A stretch of 64,000 nt of DNA, from NCBI RefSeq assembly GCF_001429285.1, contig NZ_LMJJ01000012.1, positions 372,530 through 436,529 on the forward strand, written 5' to 3'. This DNA is from Ensifer sp. Root278. GTDB lineage: Bacteria > Pseudomonadota > Alphaproteobacteria > Rhizobiales > Rhizobiaceae. The position numbers and the translations under genes are program-made. A model generated the notes under the pieces. The model searched no databases. It was not told where the DNA came from and saw only the letters and a list, made by a program, of their open reading frames with translations. This document shows, piece after piece, positions 16,382 through 27,817 of the stretch; the first letter of the stretch is position 1, and every line of letters starts with the position of its first letter.

Positions 16382-19300
16382 ATGCCCGCGAGACAGTATC
16401 CTTTCATCGACATCGCCGTGCATGCGCGGGTGCGAGAGCATTTCGCCCGTGGCGATGCGGCGATCCTGTTTTCGCGGGACTTCGCACGCATCCTCTGGGC
16501 AAACGATCAGGGCGCCGCGTTCTTCGGTGCCGGATCGATCTATGACTTCATCGATGCAGGACCGGAACAGAACGATCTTTCGCTGCGCCAGTTGCGCGCC
16601 GCAGCCGCGCAACTCGTGCGCGTCGGCGATCGCCGCCAGCTTTCGATCCGCAAGTACTCAGGCTTTCGCGGCACGCCGCTCAATGTCGCCGTCGAAATGA
16701 TCCGCGTTCGGCCGGACGAGGATGCCGTGCTCTTCACCGCGCCGCATGCAGGCGCACCGCTTTCGATCGAAGATCGGGCCGCACGCATGATCGCCGGCCT
16801 GGACGGCCCCGACACCCACATGGCCGTGCTCGACAGCGAGGGCGCCGTTGTCGCGCATTCCTCGGGTTTTCCCGACCTCGGCATGTCGGACGAGACGCGC
16901 AAGCAACTCGTCGTCGCGGTCTCGCGCGACCACGACTGGCTGATCAAACGGCCGGTCGCCACCCGCAAGGGCCATCTGCCGGCAGCCGTCGGCAAGATCG
17001 CCGACGATCCGTCGCTGCACCTGCTCGTTGCCGTCGAGACCATTCTCGGCACTCTCGACCCCGAGGAACACTCTCCTGCAGCCGAGCAAGCGCCGGTGTT
17101 GCCGCCCGTCCAGGATCAGGGTCCGGACGAAAGCGAGATTGCGACCGACGCAACCGACGAAATGGGCGACGAACCGGCCGCAAGCCTGGCGCCGCTCGAG
17201 CCGTTGGAAACGGCTGACGAACCCGACGCATCGGACGTCGAACAGCAGATCGACAACGGTGTCGAGGTCACGGATGAAGTGGGCGTCCTGGCGGACGCTG
17301 TCATCGAGCCGGAGCCGTCCAGTACCGCCGACGAGACGACAATTGCACCGTCCGCGGACGAACCCGACGCAGAGGACCTGAGCGTCGAGACCACTGAAAT
17401 CGCTGCCGAAGCGGCTGTCGTCGAGGCAACCGAAGACGAAACGGCCGAAATCACCGAAGTGGACAAGGCTGCCGGGGAGCCGGCGGAGTTCGTCTTCACG
17501 CCCGGCGGTCGTGCGGTGCGTTTCGTCTGGAAAATCGATGCCGAGGGCCGCTTCAGCGAAATCTCCGAGGAATTCGCAACCGCGGTCGGCCCGCGCGCGG
17601 CCGACGTGATTGGCGCAAGCTTCACCGAAGTCGCGGTACGCTACGACCTCGACCGCGACCACAAGATCGGCACGCTGCTGCAGCGACGCGACACCTGGTC
17701 CGGCAAGACGATTTTCTGGCCCATTCAAGGCACGAGCCTCAAGGTTCCGGTCGATCTTGCGGCTTTACCCACCTATTCCCGCTCGCGCGAATTCGACGGC
17801 TTCCGCGGTTTCGGCATCGTGCGCCTGGCCGATGCCGTCGAGGACGAGAACGCCAACGGCCTGGCGCTCGGCCTCACCGAGGCGGAGACGGACGAGCCCC
17901 TGCCAGAACGGGCCGAGAGCGAAAGTCCAGCCGGCGAGGCTGAGGCCGAAGGCCGGGTTGCGGCCGAACCGCAGGCCGAAGACCTGCCGCTTTTCTCGGT
18001 CGTGCCGGAAGCAACGGAACTTCCACCTGAAGAGGAAAGCCTTGTCGAAGAGCCTATGCCCCCCTCGAATCCCTTCCAGGGGGAGCGCCCGGTGCTGCGC
18101 GTCGTCGAGACACCAGCCCCGCGAACCTCCGACAAGGTCGTCGAGCTTGAGCAGCACCGCGCGGCGAACGGGCTGACACGCGGCGAACAGGCGGCCTTTC
18201 GCGAGATCGCCCGGCAACTGGGCGAGAATTTCGGCAAGCCGCCGGAAGAGGAAGAAGCCGCGTCGGAAAGCGGCGAAACAGTCAGCGCGACAACAGGCGA
18301 GCCCCTCCCCCCGAGCGAGAACGACGACACCGCGTCGCTGCAGCCCCCGTTGGACGAGCCGGAAATTGAGGACGCAGCGCCTGTCGAGGCAAGCGGAAGC
18401 GAAACCGAGCTTGACGCGGAGACACGCGACGCCGCCAGCGAGACCGACGTCCAGCAGCAAACGGCCGACATCGGTCTTAGCGGCGAGATCCTCGACAGCC
18501 TGCCGATCGGCATGCTCGTCCATCGCGGCGAGCAATTGCTGCATGCCAATCCGGAGTTCCTGCGGCTCACGGCCTATAGCGATCTCGACGCGTTCGCACA
18601 GGAAGGCGGCATAGACGCGCTGTTTGCCAACGGCGAAGAGGCGATCGACGGCGAACCGGACGGCACGATGACGCTGATCCGCAAGGACGGCCAATTGCGG
18701 CCGGTCATCGCGCGCCTGCACTCGATCCGCTGGGGCGGCAACAGCGCGCTGATGCTGGCACTGACGCCGGCAAGCGCGCCAAGCGTCCAGCCGGCCAAGA
18801 GTGACGAGGCGGTGGCAGGCGGCGAACAGGTCGATCGCCTGAAGACGGAAATCGACGAGCTCAAATCCATTCTGGAAACGGCCACCGATGGCGTGGTCGT
18901 TCTCGGCCATGACGGCGATATCCGCTCGGTGAACCGCTCGGCGAGCGCGCTCTTCAACTATGACGAGGCCGAGATCCGCGGCAAACCCTTCGCGGCGCTC
19001 TTTGCCCATGAAAGCCAGAAGGCCGTGATCGACTACCTGCACGGCCTTTCCGGCCACGGCGTCGCAAGCGTGCTGAACGACGGCCGCGAGGTGATCGGGC
19101 GGGAGGCCAATGGCGGCTTCATCCCTCTGTTCATGACCATCGGAAGGCTTTCGGCATCGAACGGCTTCTGCGCCGTGATCCGCGACATCACCCAGTGGAA
19201 GCGGACGGAGGAAGAGCTCCGGAACGCCAAGCGCGCGGCAGAAACGGCAAATGCCCACAAGACCGAGTTCCTAGCCCGCGTCAGCCACGAGATCCGCACG

Positions 19301-19957
19301 CCGCTCAACGCGATCATCGGCTTCTCCGACATGATGGCGAGCGAACATTTCGGCCCGGTCGGCCACCCGCGCTATATCGAATATGCCGGCGATATCGGCC
19401 GCTCCGGCCGCCATGTGCTCGATATCGTCAACGATCTCCTGGATATCTCGAAGATCGAAGCCGGAGAGATGGACCTCGACTTCGGCGCCGTCGAGATCAA
19501 CGAGGCGGTTTCCGAGGCCGTGTCTCTCGTCCAGCCCCAGGCCAACAGCCAGCGCGTCATCATCCGCACCTCGCTTTCGGCAGCCGTGCCGAACGTCGTC
19601 GCCGATGGCCGCTCGATCAAGCAGATCGCGCTCAACATCCTGGCCAATGCCATCCGCTTCACGCCCTCAGGCGGTCAGATCGTCGTGTCGACCTCCTACG
19701 AGGCGAACGGCAGCGTTATCCTGCGGATCCGCGACACCGGCGTCGGCATGACGCGCAACGAGCTGGACCAGGCGATGAAGCCATTCCGGCAGGTGACGAC
19801 GGGCGCACGCAAGCGCGGCGACGGCACCGGGCTCGGCCTGCCGCTGACGAAGGCCATGGCCGAAGCGAACCGGGCGCACTTCTCGATCACCTCCGCGCCG
19901 AACGAAGGCACGCTGGTGGAAATCTCCTTCCCGTCACAACGCGTCTTGGCGAACTGA
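16382..19957 (+). CDS. pdhS: PdhS/PleC/DivJ-type sensor histidine kinase (1191 aa)
   Basis: A large histidine kinase of the family that controls DivK and hence the CtrA cell-cycle pathway in alphaproteobacteria. Domains in order: an N-terminal sensory part (about 1-225); a long acidic linker (about 225-365, rich in E, D and A); a PAS-like domain (about 370-470); another acidic low-complexity stretch (about 480-695); PAS domains at about 699-800 and 827-945; HisKA with the phosphorylated His969 in SHEIRTPLNAIIGFSDMM; and HATPase_c with N-box NILANAIRF (near 1085), DTGVGM (near 1118) and GDGTGLGLPL. It has no membrane segment. The DivK-docking-type HisKA (EHFGPVGHPRYIEYAGDI) is typical of PleC/DivJ/PdhS. 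The exact orthologue among the several rhizobial members is not certain. Confidence 0.85.
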   Translation: MPARQYPFIDIAVHARVREHFARGDAAILFSRDFARILWANDQGAAFFGAGSIYDFIDAGPEQNDLSLRQLRAAAAQLVRVGDRRQLSIRKYSGFRGTPLNVAVEMIRVRPDEDAVLFTAPHAGAPLSIEDRAARMIAGLDGPDTHMAVLDSEGAVVAHSSGFPDLGMSDETRKQLVVAVSRDHDWLIKRPVATRKGHLPAAVGKIADDPSLHLLVAVETILGTLDPEEHSPAAEQAPVLPPVQDQGPDESEIATDATDEMGDEPAASLAPLEPLETADEPDASDVEQQIDNGVEVTDEVGVLADAVIEPEPSSTADETTIAPSADEPDAEDLSVETTEIAAEAAVVEATEDETAEITEVDKAAGEPAEFVFTPGGRAVRFVWKIDAEGRFSEISEEFATAVGPRAADVIGASFTEVAVRYDLDRDHKIGTLLQRRDTWSGKTIFWPIQGTSLKVPVDLAALPTYSRSREFDGFRGFGIVRLADAVEDENANGLALGLTEAETDEPLPERAESESPAGEAEAEGRVAAEPQAEDLPLFSVVPEATELPPEEESLVEEPMPPSNPFQGERPVLRVVETPAPRTSDKVVELEQHRAANGLTRGEQAAFREIARQLGENFGKPPEEEEAASESGETVSATTGEPLPPSENDDTASLQPPLDEPEIEDAAPVEASGSETELDAETRDAASETDVQQQTADIGLSGEILDSLPIGMLVHRGEQLLHANPEFLRLTAYSDLDAFAQEGGIDALFANGEEAIDGEPDGTMTLIRKDGQLRPVIARLHSIRWGGNSALMLALTPASAPSVQPAKSDEAVAGGEQVDRLKTEIDELKSILETATDGVVVLGHDGDIRSVNRSASALFNYDEAEIRGKPFAALFAHESQKAVIDYLHGLSGHGVASVLNDGREVIGREANGGFIPLFMTIGRLSASNGFCAVIRDITQWKRTEEELRNAKRAAETANAHKTEFLARVSHEIRTPLNAIIGFSDMMASEHFGPVGHPRYIEYAGDIGRSGRHVLDIVNDLLDISKIEAGEMDLDFGAVEINEAVSEAVSLVQPQANSQRVIIRTSLSAAVPNVVADGRSIKQIALNILANAIRFTPSGGQIVVSTSYEANGSVILRIRDTGVGMTRNELDQAMKPFRQVTTGARKRGDGTGLGLPLTKAMAEANRAHFSITSAPNEGTLVEISFPSQRVLAN

Positions 19958-20049
19958 GACCGGATGTTATAAGGAAATGTTGACTCACGGTGGCCAGTTT
20001 GCTGGCCGCCGGTTAGCTATTCCTGCCGTCACGCTTCGGAATCGATCGA

Positions 20050-21732
20050 TTGCAGTCCATCACTCAGAGAACAAAGCGGCGTCTTGCACGTGCAGGAACC
20101 GGTCTTTCCCATCCTCTCCTGGCGACCTGGGCCGGCCTGACGTCGGTGATCGTGCTGATGCCGATCATCGCGATCGCGTGGCTCGCTGTTTCGGACGGGG
20201 GCGGCAACTGGCCGCATCTCATGGAAAACGTCATTCCGCGCGCAACCGGGCGAACGCTGCTCCTCGTTTCGCTGACCGGTGCCACCACGGCAATCATCGG
20301 CATCCTGACCGCCTGGCTGGTGGCAAGCTGCGAGTTTCCGCTTCGCCGATTTCTTTCCGCCGCCCTGGTGCTGCCGCTCGCCATCCCCGCCTATCTTGCG
20401 GCCTATGCCTTCGGTGAGCTCTTCACCTTCACCGGGCCGGTGCAGAGCCTGATCCGCTTGATCTTCGGCTTCAAGACGAGCCGCGACTATTGGTTTCCGG
20501 ATATCCGCTCGCTCGGCGGCGCGGTGCTGGTGCTGAGCTCGGTGCTCTATCCCTACATCTACCTCGCCTGCCGCTCGATGTTCCTGATGCAGGGACGGGC
20601 GGCTGCGGACGTCGCGCGCACGCTCGGCGCCGGTCCGCTGAAAGTGTTCTTCCGCATCCAGATCCCGATGGCGCGCCCGGCGATCATGATCGGCCTGACG
20701 CTGGTTGCGATGGAGACCTTGAACGATATCGGTGCCGTCGAATTCCTCGGCGTGCAGACGCTGACCTTCTCGATCTTCGATACCTGGCTGAACCGCGGCA
20801 GTCTTGCGGGCGCCGCGCAGATCGCCTGCATCATGCTGGTCTTCGTCATCGGCCTGATGATGATCGAACGGGCCGCACGCCGTCGCCAGCGTTTTTCCAG
20901 CCAGAAGACGACCTCAGCCGTCCACGACGCCGTCCGGCTGTCGCTGACCGGCTGGAAGAAATGGGCGGCAATGTTCGCCTGCCTGCTGCCCGTCCTCTCC
21001 GGTTTCGCCGTGCCGTTCTTCATCCTCGGCAATTTTGCCCTGAAGCGGATCGACCAGTTCGTGGAGCCTCGCCTTCTGAACGCGCTCTTCCACAGCATCC
21101 TGGTTTCGGGCGCGACGGCGATGGCCACGGTATTGCTCGGCTTCGTGCTGGCCTATGCGGCGCGCACCGGGCACTCCCGCGTCTCCGACACGGCCGGGCG
21201 GCTCGCCTCCTTCGGCTACGGTGTGCCCGGCACGGTGCTGGCGATCGGCGTGCTCTTTCCGCTCGCTGCTCTCGACAATGCGATCGACGCCGGCATGCGG
21301 GAAACCTTCGGCATCTCCACCGGCCTGATGATGACCGGCACCGGCTTTGCCATCATTTATGCCTGCAGCGTGCGCTTTCTGACAATGGCGGAAGGCACGC
21401 TCGAAGCCGGCTTCCAGAAGCTCTCTCCGCATCTCGACATGGCCGCGCGCGCGCTCGGGCGCACGGGCGGACAGACCCTGCGCACCGTGTTGCTGCCGAT
21501 GATGCGCCCAGCCGTTCTGACTGCAGCCCTGCTCGTCTTCATCGAAACGATGAAAGAGCTTTCCGCCACGATCATGCTGAGACCCTTCAACTTCAACACG
21601 CTCGCGACCCTCGTCTACGAGGACGCATCGCGGGCGAAGGTGGAGGATGCTTCGGTCGCCGCCATGATCATCGTCATCGCCGGCATGATCCCGGTCATTG
21701 CCGTGTCGCGGTCTCTCGAAGGCCGATCCTGA
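20050..21732 (+). CDS. fbpB: Ferric iron ABC transporter permease (FbpB/SfuB type)
   Basis: A 560-aa inner-membrane permease made of two fused permease units, giving about 12 hydrophobic segments. Each half has an ATPase-contact loop (AADVARTLGAGPLKVFFRIQ and DMAARALGRTGGQTLRTVLL), the pattern of FbpB-type iron permeases. No ATG fits the N-terminus: the frame is closed by a stop 36 bases upstream, and TTG at 20050 gives MQSITQRTKRRLARAG. The natural partner FbpA is encoded at 207-1247, with the accessory segment and several core genes between them, and no ATPase gene is nearby. It is 92 bases after the kinase gene on the same strand, so readthrough is possible. Confidence 0.85.
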   Translation: MQSITQRTKRRLARAGTGLSHPLLATWAGLTSVIVLMPIIAIAWLAVSDGGGNWPHLMENVIPRATGRTLLLVSLTGATTAIIGILTAWLVASCEFPLRRFLSAALVLPLAIPAYLAAYAFGELFTFTGPVQSLIRLIFGFKTSRDYWFPDIRSLGGAVLVLSSVLYPYIYLACRSMFLMQGRAAADVARTLGAGPLKVFFRIQIPMARPAIMIGLTLVAMETLNDIGAVEFLGVQTLTFSIFDTWLNRGSLAGAAQIACIMLVFVIGLMMIERAARRRQRFSSQKTTSAVHDAVRLSLTGWKKWAAMFACLLPVLSGFAVPFFILGNFALKRIDQFVEPRLLNALFHSILVSGATAMATVLLGFVLAYAARTGHSRVSDTAGRLASFGYGVPGTVLAIGVLFPLAALDNAIDAGMRETFGISTGLMMTGTGFAIIYACSVRFLTMAEGTLEAGFQKLSPHLDMAARALGRTGGQTLRTVLLPMMRPAVLTAALLVFIETMKELSATIMLRPFNFNTLATLVYEDASRAKVEDASVAAMIIVIAGMIPVIAVSRSLEGRS

Positions 21733-22031
21733 TAGGTATCGGGAAGCCCGCCTGCGCGTTTCTGACGGCAGCAACGGCATAAAAAAAAGGTGGCTGGGAG
21801 GCCACCTCGATAATCGAATGCTAAACCAACAAGTGCTCGAGAAGGGATGACATCATGTCTGCGGCGGCATCGCTGCCGAGCGCCGACTTACATCGACCGG
21901 CCTCAAGTTGACATGACCATGCGCCCCCAATTGTTAACAAGACCTTACCAGGCGGCTCCGTAATTTTAGTGATTTTTCAGCAAGTCTGAAGGCTTGGTTA
22001 ATTCGGGGAGCGCCAACAAGTTAACGCGCCC
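21733..22031. other. Gene-free region between fbpB and acetoacetyl-CoA synthetase
   Basis: About 300 bases between converging genes. It contains a strong minus-strand terminator at 21781-21807. No protein-coding frame with a ribosome binding site was found. The minus-strand interval from 22031 down to the terminator is either a long 3' untranslated region or a small RNA. Confidence 0.5.
21781..21807 (-). terminator. Rho-independent terminator, minus strand
   Basis: A 7-bp stem (AGGTGGC with GCCACCT) is followed on the minus strand by eight T. The loop reads CTCCCA on that strand, giving an exposed CCUCCC that could pair with a ribosome binding site. It ends either the acetoacetyl-CoA synthetase mRNA, 225 bases from its stop, or a small RNA. 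Confidence 0.8.
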
Positions 22032-23984
<1,953 letters not shown>

Positions 23985-24136
23985 GCTTTCCTCCACTCCT
24001 ACTCCATGCTCTCTATACCATGCTGCATCGCAAAATAAACAGTACCTGCAGTCGTCTCGGCATCGCGCCGGCGACATTTACCTGTCTGTTTCCTGTCCGT
24101 CGCATTTGATTTCTGAAGACCGAAGGCCTATCCAAC

Positions 24137-25993
24137 ATGCGAGATCCAAGCGATGGCGACCGGGCAGACATGACACGGAATTTCCTGCATAAGATGCGCG
24201 ACGCACGCCTGCGGTCGCGGCTCAGCCGTCGCCACTTCCTGTGGGCCGCAGCGATCGGAGTGGGGCTTGCTGTCGCCTACAATGCCGCACTGCCTCTGCT
24301 GATTTCGACCGCCGACGTGCGCCCGACGGTGGAGCACATGCTCGACGCCTGGTCAGGTGGGAAAAGCCGGATAACAGGCAATCCCGAGATCCGCTTCTGG
24401 CCGGAACCGACCCTCACGCTGCGCTCCGCGACGATCGAGACGGCAGATGGCACATCGCGCAAGCTCGTGCATATCGGCAGCATAACCGCGTCCTTCAGCC
24501 TGCTTTCAGCCATCGATGGCGACCCGGACCTCGAGGACATCCGCTTGATCGAGCCGGTCGTCACGCTGGAAAGGCGGACGGATGGCACGCTCAACTGGCA
24601 ACGTCCACACTGGTTGACTGTGCCGGAGCGATCGACCTCCGGCGACGATACGCCCTTCGGTGACGTCACGGTCGAAAACGGACGCCTGCAGGTCATCGAT
24701 CTCATTACCAATCAGACCCGTGAATTTTCCGGCATCTCCGGAACGGTCAAGTGGCCGTCCTTCTCCGAGCCTCTGGGCGCCCAGTTCTCGGGCAGCATTG
24801 GTGGACAGCTGGTAACCTGGACGCTCGACTGCAACGAACCGCTGGCGCTTCTTGCCGGCCGCGATACGACGCTCAGGACATCGCTGACCTCAACGCCATT
24901 GAACCTCTCTTTCGAAGGCGTCGGCAGTCTCTCACAAACACCGATCAGTTCGGGCCGGCTCCAGCTTTCGACCGCATCCCTGCAAACGCTGGCGGCCTGG
25001 TTCGAGGGCAAAGCCGAGCGTGCCCTGCCCGACAGCAGTTTCAACCTCAGCGCCAATGTCACGACAGGTGATAGCTCCCTGAAGCTCGACGATCTGCAGC
25101 TTGCTCTGGGCGGCGCCAACGCGACCGGTGTTCTCGACGTCTCCACGCCAGCCAACGATACGCCCCGTATTGAGGGCACGCTCGCCTTCGACCGCATCGG
25201 CCTCAACGGTTTGCAACCCCTCATCGATCAATTGCCGGTGGAGCCTGACGACATCGCCAAGCAGCTCGGTGACGCTTTCGCGCGGACCTGGCGTGCCGAT
25301 GTCCGCCTGTCGGCGCAGGAGGCATTGGTCGGCCCGCTGCGGCTCGTGGATGTGGCGGCCGGCATCATCATCGACCATGGGCGCGCTTCCATCGACATCG
25401 CCGACAGCACCTATGCCAATGGCCGGCTCAGTGGCCGGATCGCCGTCTCGGAAGCGGGGTTGGCAAAGGGCGGCAAACTCGAACTTGTCCTGAAAAATGC
25501 CGACCTCGCCGCAGCGCTCGCGGACTTCGGGTTTACCGGCCCGATCCCGTCCGGCCGCGGCAACGTCAACTTCGACCTGGTGACCGAGCATCCGTTCTGG
25601 ACTGAGCAGGCGGCCGAGGCTTCGGGCCGCATCAGGCTCTCGCTCGCCAACGGCACCCTCTCCAGTTTCGACGCAAACGCCTTCGCGGACCTGGTCAGGG
25701 CGGGAGAGTTCTTCTCGCTGGCTCAGGCGAGCGATGGCAGCTTCGCTTTCCAGACGGCCGACATCGAAGCCAGTTTCGGCCAGGGGTCGGCGCGGCTGAA
25801 CCAGGCGCTTTTCACCGGCAAAACCGGCAGCCTCTCGGTCAATGGCGTCATTCCCTATCGCACCGGCAGCCTGGCACTCGCCGGCACGTTCATCGACACA
25901 CTCAATGCCGGACAAAGGCTGCGCTTCTTCGTCGGCGGGTCCTGGCCGAATGCGGTGATCTCGCCCCTGTCGGTCCTCGGCGAACCCAACTGA
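24137..25993 (+). CDS. AsmA-family protein
   Basis: An AsmA-like protein of 618 aa, a family implicated in outer-membrane assembly and lipid transport between membranes. A single membrane anchor lies near residues 33-53 (FLWAAAIGVGLAVAYNAALP); the remainder is predicted periplasmic beta structure with the AsmA N-terminal segment (GNPEIRFWPEPTLTLRSATI) and a C-terminal repeat-like part (GRGNVNFDLVTEHPFWTEQA). The start at 24137 has GAAGG at a distance of 9; a second ATG at 24170 (MTRNFLHKMRD) is possible. It is divergent from acetoacetyl-CoA synthetase and convergent with potI. Substrate and role unknown. Confidence 0.8.
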   Translation: MRDPSDGDRADMTRNFLHKMRDARLRSRLSRRHFLWAAAIGVGLAVAYNAALPLLISTADVRPTVEHMLDAWSGGKSRITGNPEIRFWPEPTLTLRSATIETADGTSRKLVHIGSITASFSLLSAIDGDPDLEDIRLIEPVVTLERRTDGTLNWQRPHWLTVPERSTSGDDTPFGDVTVENGRLQVIDLITNQTREFSGISGTVKWPSFSEPLGAQFSGSIGGQLVTWTLDCNEPLALLAGRDTTLRTSLTSTPLNLSFEGVGSLSQTPISSGRLQLSTASLQTLAAWFEGKAERALPDSSFNLSANVTTGDSSLKLDDLQLALGGANATGVLDVSTPANDTPRIEGTLAFDRIGLNGLQPLIDQLPVEPDDIAKQLGDAFARTWRADVRLSAQEALVGPLRLVDVAAGIIIDHGRASIDIADSTYANGRLSGRIAVSEAGLAKGGKLELVLKNADLAAALADFGFTGPIPSGRGNVNFDLVTEHPFWTEQAAEASGRIRLSLANGTLSSFDANAFADLVRAGEFFSLAQASDGSFAFQTADIEASFGQGSARLNQALFTGKTGSLSVNGVIPYRTGSLALAGTFIDTLNAGQRLRFFVGGSWPNAVISPLSVLGEPN

Positions 25994-25996
25994 AAA

Positions 25997-26020
25997 CGGC
26001 CGGCGTCGAGACGCCGGCCG
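25997..26020 (-). terminator. Hairpin terminator after potI
   Basis: A 10-bp stem (CGGCCGGCGT with ACGCCGGCCG) with a 4-base loop is followed on the minus strand by TTTTCAGTT. It lies between converging asmA-like and potI genes and would end the potFGHI transcript. Confidence 0.65.
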
Positions 26021-26079
26021 CCGGTTGCCGTTCACAAAGGACAAAGCCGGTTCACGCCCAAGCGCGGAGCAGCTCCCGC

Positions 26080-26898
26080 TCAGGATTGCGCAAAGGCGGC
26101 CCGCTCGTCGCGCTCGCGCTGTGCCTCACGCTGCTTGGTGACGATGGAGGCAACGACGACCCCGATTGCGACAATGCCGATGAGAATGGTGCAGATCGCA
26201 TTGATTTCCGGCGTCACCCCGAGCCGCACCTGGCTGTAGATCTTCATCGGCAGCGTCGTGGCGCCCGGTCCCGTCGTGAAGCTCGAAATCACCAGATCAT
26301 CCAGCGACAGCGTGAAGGCCAGCACCCAGCCGGAAAACACTGCCGGCGCAATAACCGGCAGCGTGATCGCAAAGAAGGTGCGGACCGGCGTGGCGCCGAG
26401 ATCGAGCGCTGCCTCTTCGATCGACTGGTCGAAGCTTAAGAGCCGCGACTGCACGACCACGGCGACGAAGCACATGGTGAAGGTGATATGCGCCAGCGTG
26501 ATCGTCCAGAAGCCGCGGTCAAGGCCGATGGCGACGAAGAGCAGCAGGAGCGACAGACCGGTGATCACCTCGGGCATGACGAGCGGCGCATAGACCATGC
26601 CGGAAAACAGCATGCGGCCGCGAAAACGCGTGTAGCGAACGAGCGCCAGCGCCGCCAGCGTCCCGAGCACCGTTGCACAGGTCGCCGAGATCAGCGCGAC
26701 GCGGATCGTCACCCAGGCGGCATCGAGCAGCGCCTGATTGTGCCAGAGCTGCGTGTACCATTTGGTCGAAAAGCCCGCCCAGACCGTGACGAGCTTCGAC
26801 TCGTTGAACGAGAAGATCACCAGAAGCACGATCGGCAGGTAGAGGAAGCCGAAGCCGAGCACGATCGAGGCGATGTTGAAGCGAGACCAGGTGCCCAT
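26080..26898 (-). CDS. potI: Putrescine ABC transporter permease PotI
   Basis: The second inner-membrane permease subunit of a putrescine (polyamine) importer. The 272-aa protein has six hydrophobic segments and the ATPase-contact motif EEAALDLGATPVRTFFAITL. The starting segment SIVLGFGFLYLPIVLLVIFS and LSLDDLVISSFTTGPGATTL are characteristic of PotC/PotI. It starts 4 bases after the potH stop codon, with AGTAGGAG overlapping that stop, so the two are translationally coupled. It is the last gene of potF-potG-potH-potI. Confidence 0.9.
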   Translation of the reverse strand: MGTWSRFNIASIVLGFGFLYLPIVLLVIFSFNESKLVTVWAGFSTKWYTQLWHNQALLDAAWVTIRVALISATCATVLGTLAALALVRYTRFRGRMLFSGMVYAPLVMPEVITGLSLLLLFVAIGLDRGFWTITLAHITFTMCFVAVVVQSRLLSFDQSIEEAALDLGATPVRTFFAITLPVIAPAVFSGWVLAFTLSLDDLVISSFTTGPGATTLPMKIYSQVRLGVTPEINAICTILIGIVAIGVVVASIVTKQREAQRERDERAAFAQS

Positions 26899-26901
26899 CT
26901 C

Positions 26902-27813
26902 CTACTTCCCCTCGCTGTCGGCTTTGGCCTGCGCGTTCTGGAAATAGACGATCGGCAGCACCAGGATCAGAAGCAGAATCGTCGCCACTGCCGAGGATAC
27001 CGGCCAGTCGCGGTTGGCGTTGAACTCGTTCCAGAGGGTCTTGCCGATCATCAGCGTTTCCGAGCCGCCGAGCAGGTCGGGGATAACGAATTCGCCGACG
27101 GCCGGGATGAAGACGAGCAGGCAGCCGGCGACGACGCCCGCGAGCGAGAGCGGGAAGGTCACGCGCCAGAAGGCCGTAAACGGCGTGCAGCCGAGGTCGA
27201 GTGCCGCTTCGGTCAGCGTGTGGTCCATCTTCTCGAGCGACGAATAGATCGGCAGCACCATGAAGGGCAGATAGGAATAGACGATGCCGATATAGATCGC
27301 CCAGTTGGTGTTGAGGATGATCAACGGCTGGTCGATGACGTTGATGCTCATCAGGAACTGATTGAGGAGACCCTCGGGCTTCAGGATCGCGATCCAGGCG
27401 TAGACGCGGATCAGGAAGCTCGTCCAGAACGGCAGGATCACCAGCATCAAGAGCGTCGGCCGAATGGTCTTCGGTGCCTTCGCCATGCCGTAGGCGACCG
27501 GATAGGCGATTAGCAGCGTCAGGACAGTCGAAACCGCCGCGATGATGACGCTCGATACATAGGCGTTGAAGTAGAGGACGTCTTCCGTCAGCCAGACATA
27601 GTTGTCGAACGAGAACTCCCGCGCCTTTTCAAGGATTCCGGACAGGCCGCCAAAGAGATCGAAGACCGGCGTATAGGGCGGCATCGCCACTGCCGTCTGC
27701 GACAGCGAGATGCGGAAGACGATGAAGAAGGGGATGAGGAAGAAAAACAGCAGCCAGGCATAGGGGATGATGATGACGAGGCGGCTGAAGAGAGCGGATG
27801 CGACGCGTGTCAT
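26902..27813 (-). CDS. potH: Putrescine ABC transporter permease PotH
   Basis: The first permease subunit of the putrescine importer. The 303-aa protein has six membrane segments, the PotB/PotH signature (VILPFWTSFLIRVYAWIAIL) and the ATPase-contact loop EAALDLGCTPFTAFWRVTFP. A longer periplasmic loop between the first two segments (about residues 35-75) is normal for the family. It begins 4 bases after potG and ends 3 bases before potI, so it belongs to one operon. Together with PotI it forms the channel opened by PotG. Confidence 0.9.
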   Translation of the reverse strand: MTRVASALFSRLVIIIPYAWLLFFFLIPFFIVFRISLSQTAVAMPPYTPVFDLFGGLSGILEKAREFSFDNYVWLTEDVLYFNAYVSSVIIAAVSTVLTLLIAYPVAYGMAKAPKTIRPTLLMLVILPFWTSFLIRVYAWIAILKPEGLLNQFLMSINVIDQPLIILNTNWAIYIGIVYSYLPFMVLPIYSSLEKMDHTLTEAALDLGCTPFTAFWRVTFPLSLAGVVAGCLLVFIPAVGEFVIPDLLGGSETLMIGKTLWNEFNANRDWPVSSAVATILLLILVLPIVYFQNAQAKADSEGK

Positions 27814-27817
27814 GGTC

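Noticed and set aside
17765-19258. 497-codon open frame on the minus strand
   Set aside because: Opposite the PdhS-type kinase; the composition is that of a GC-rich shadow.
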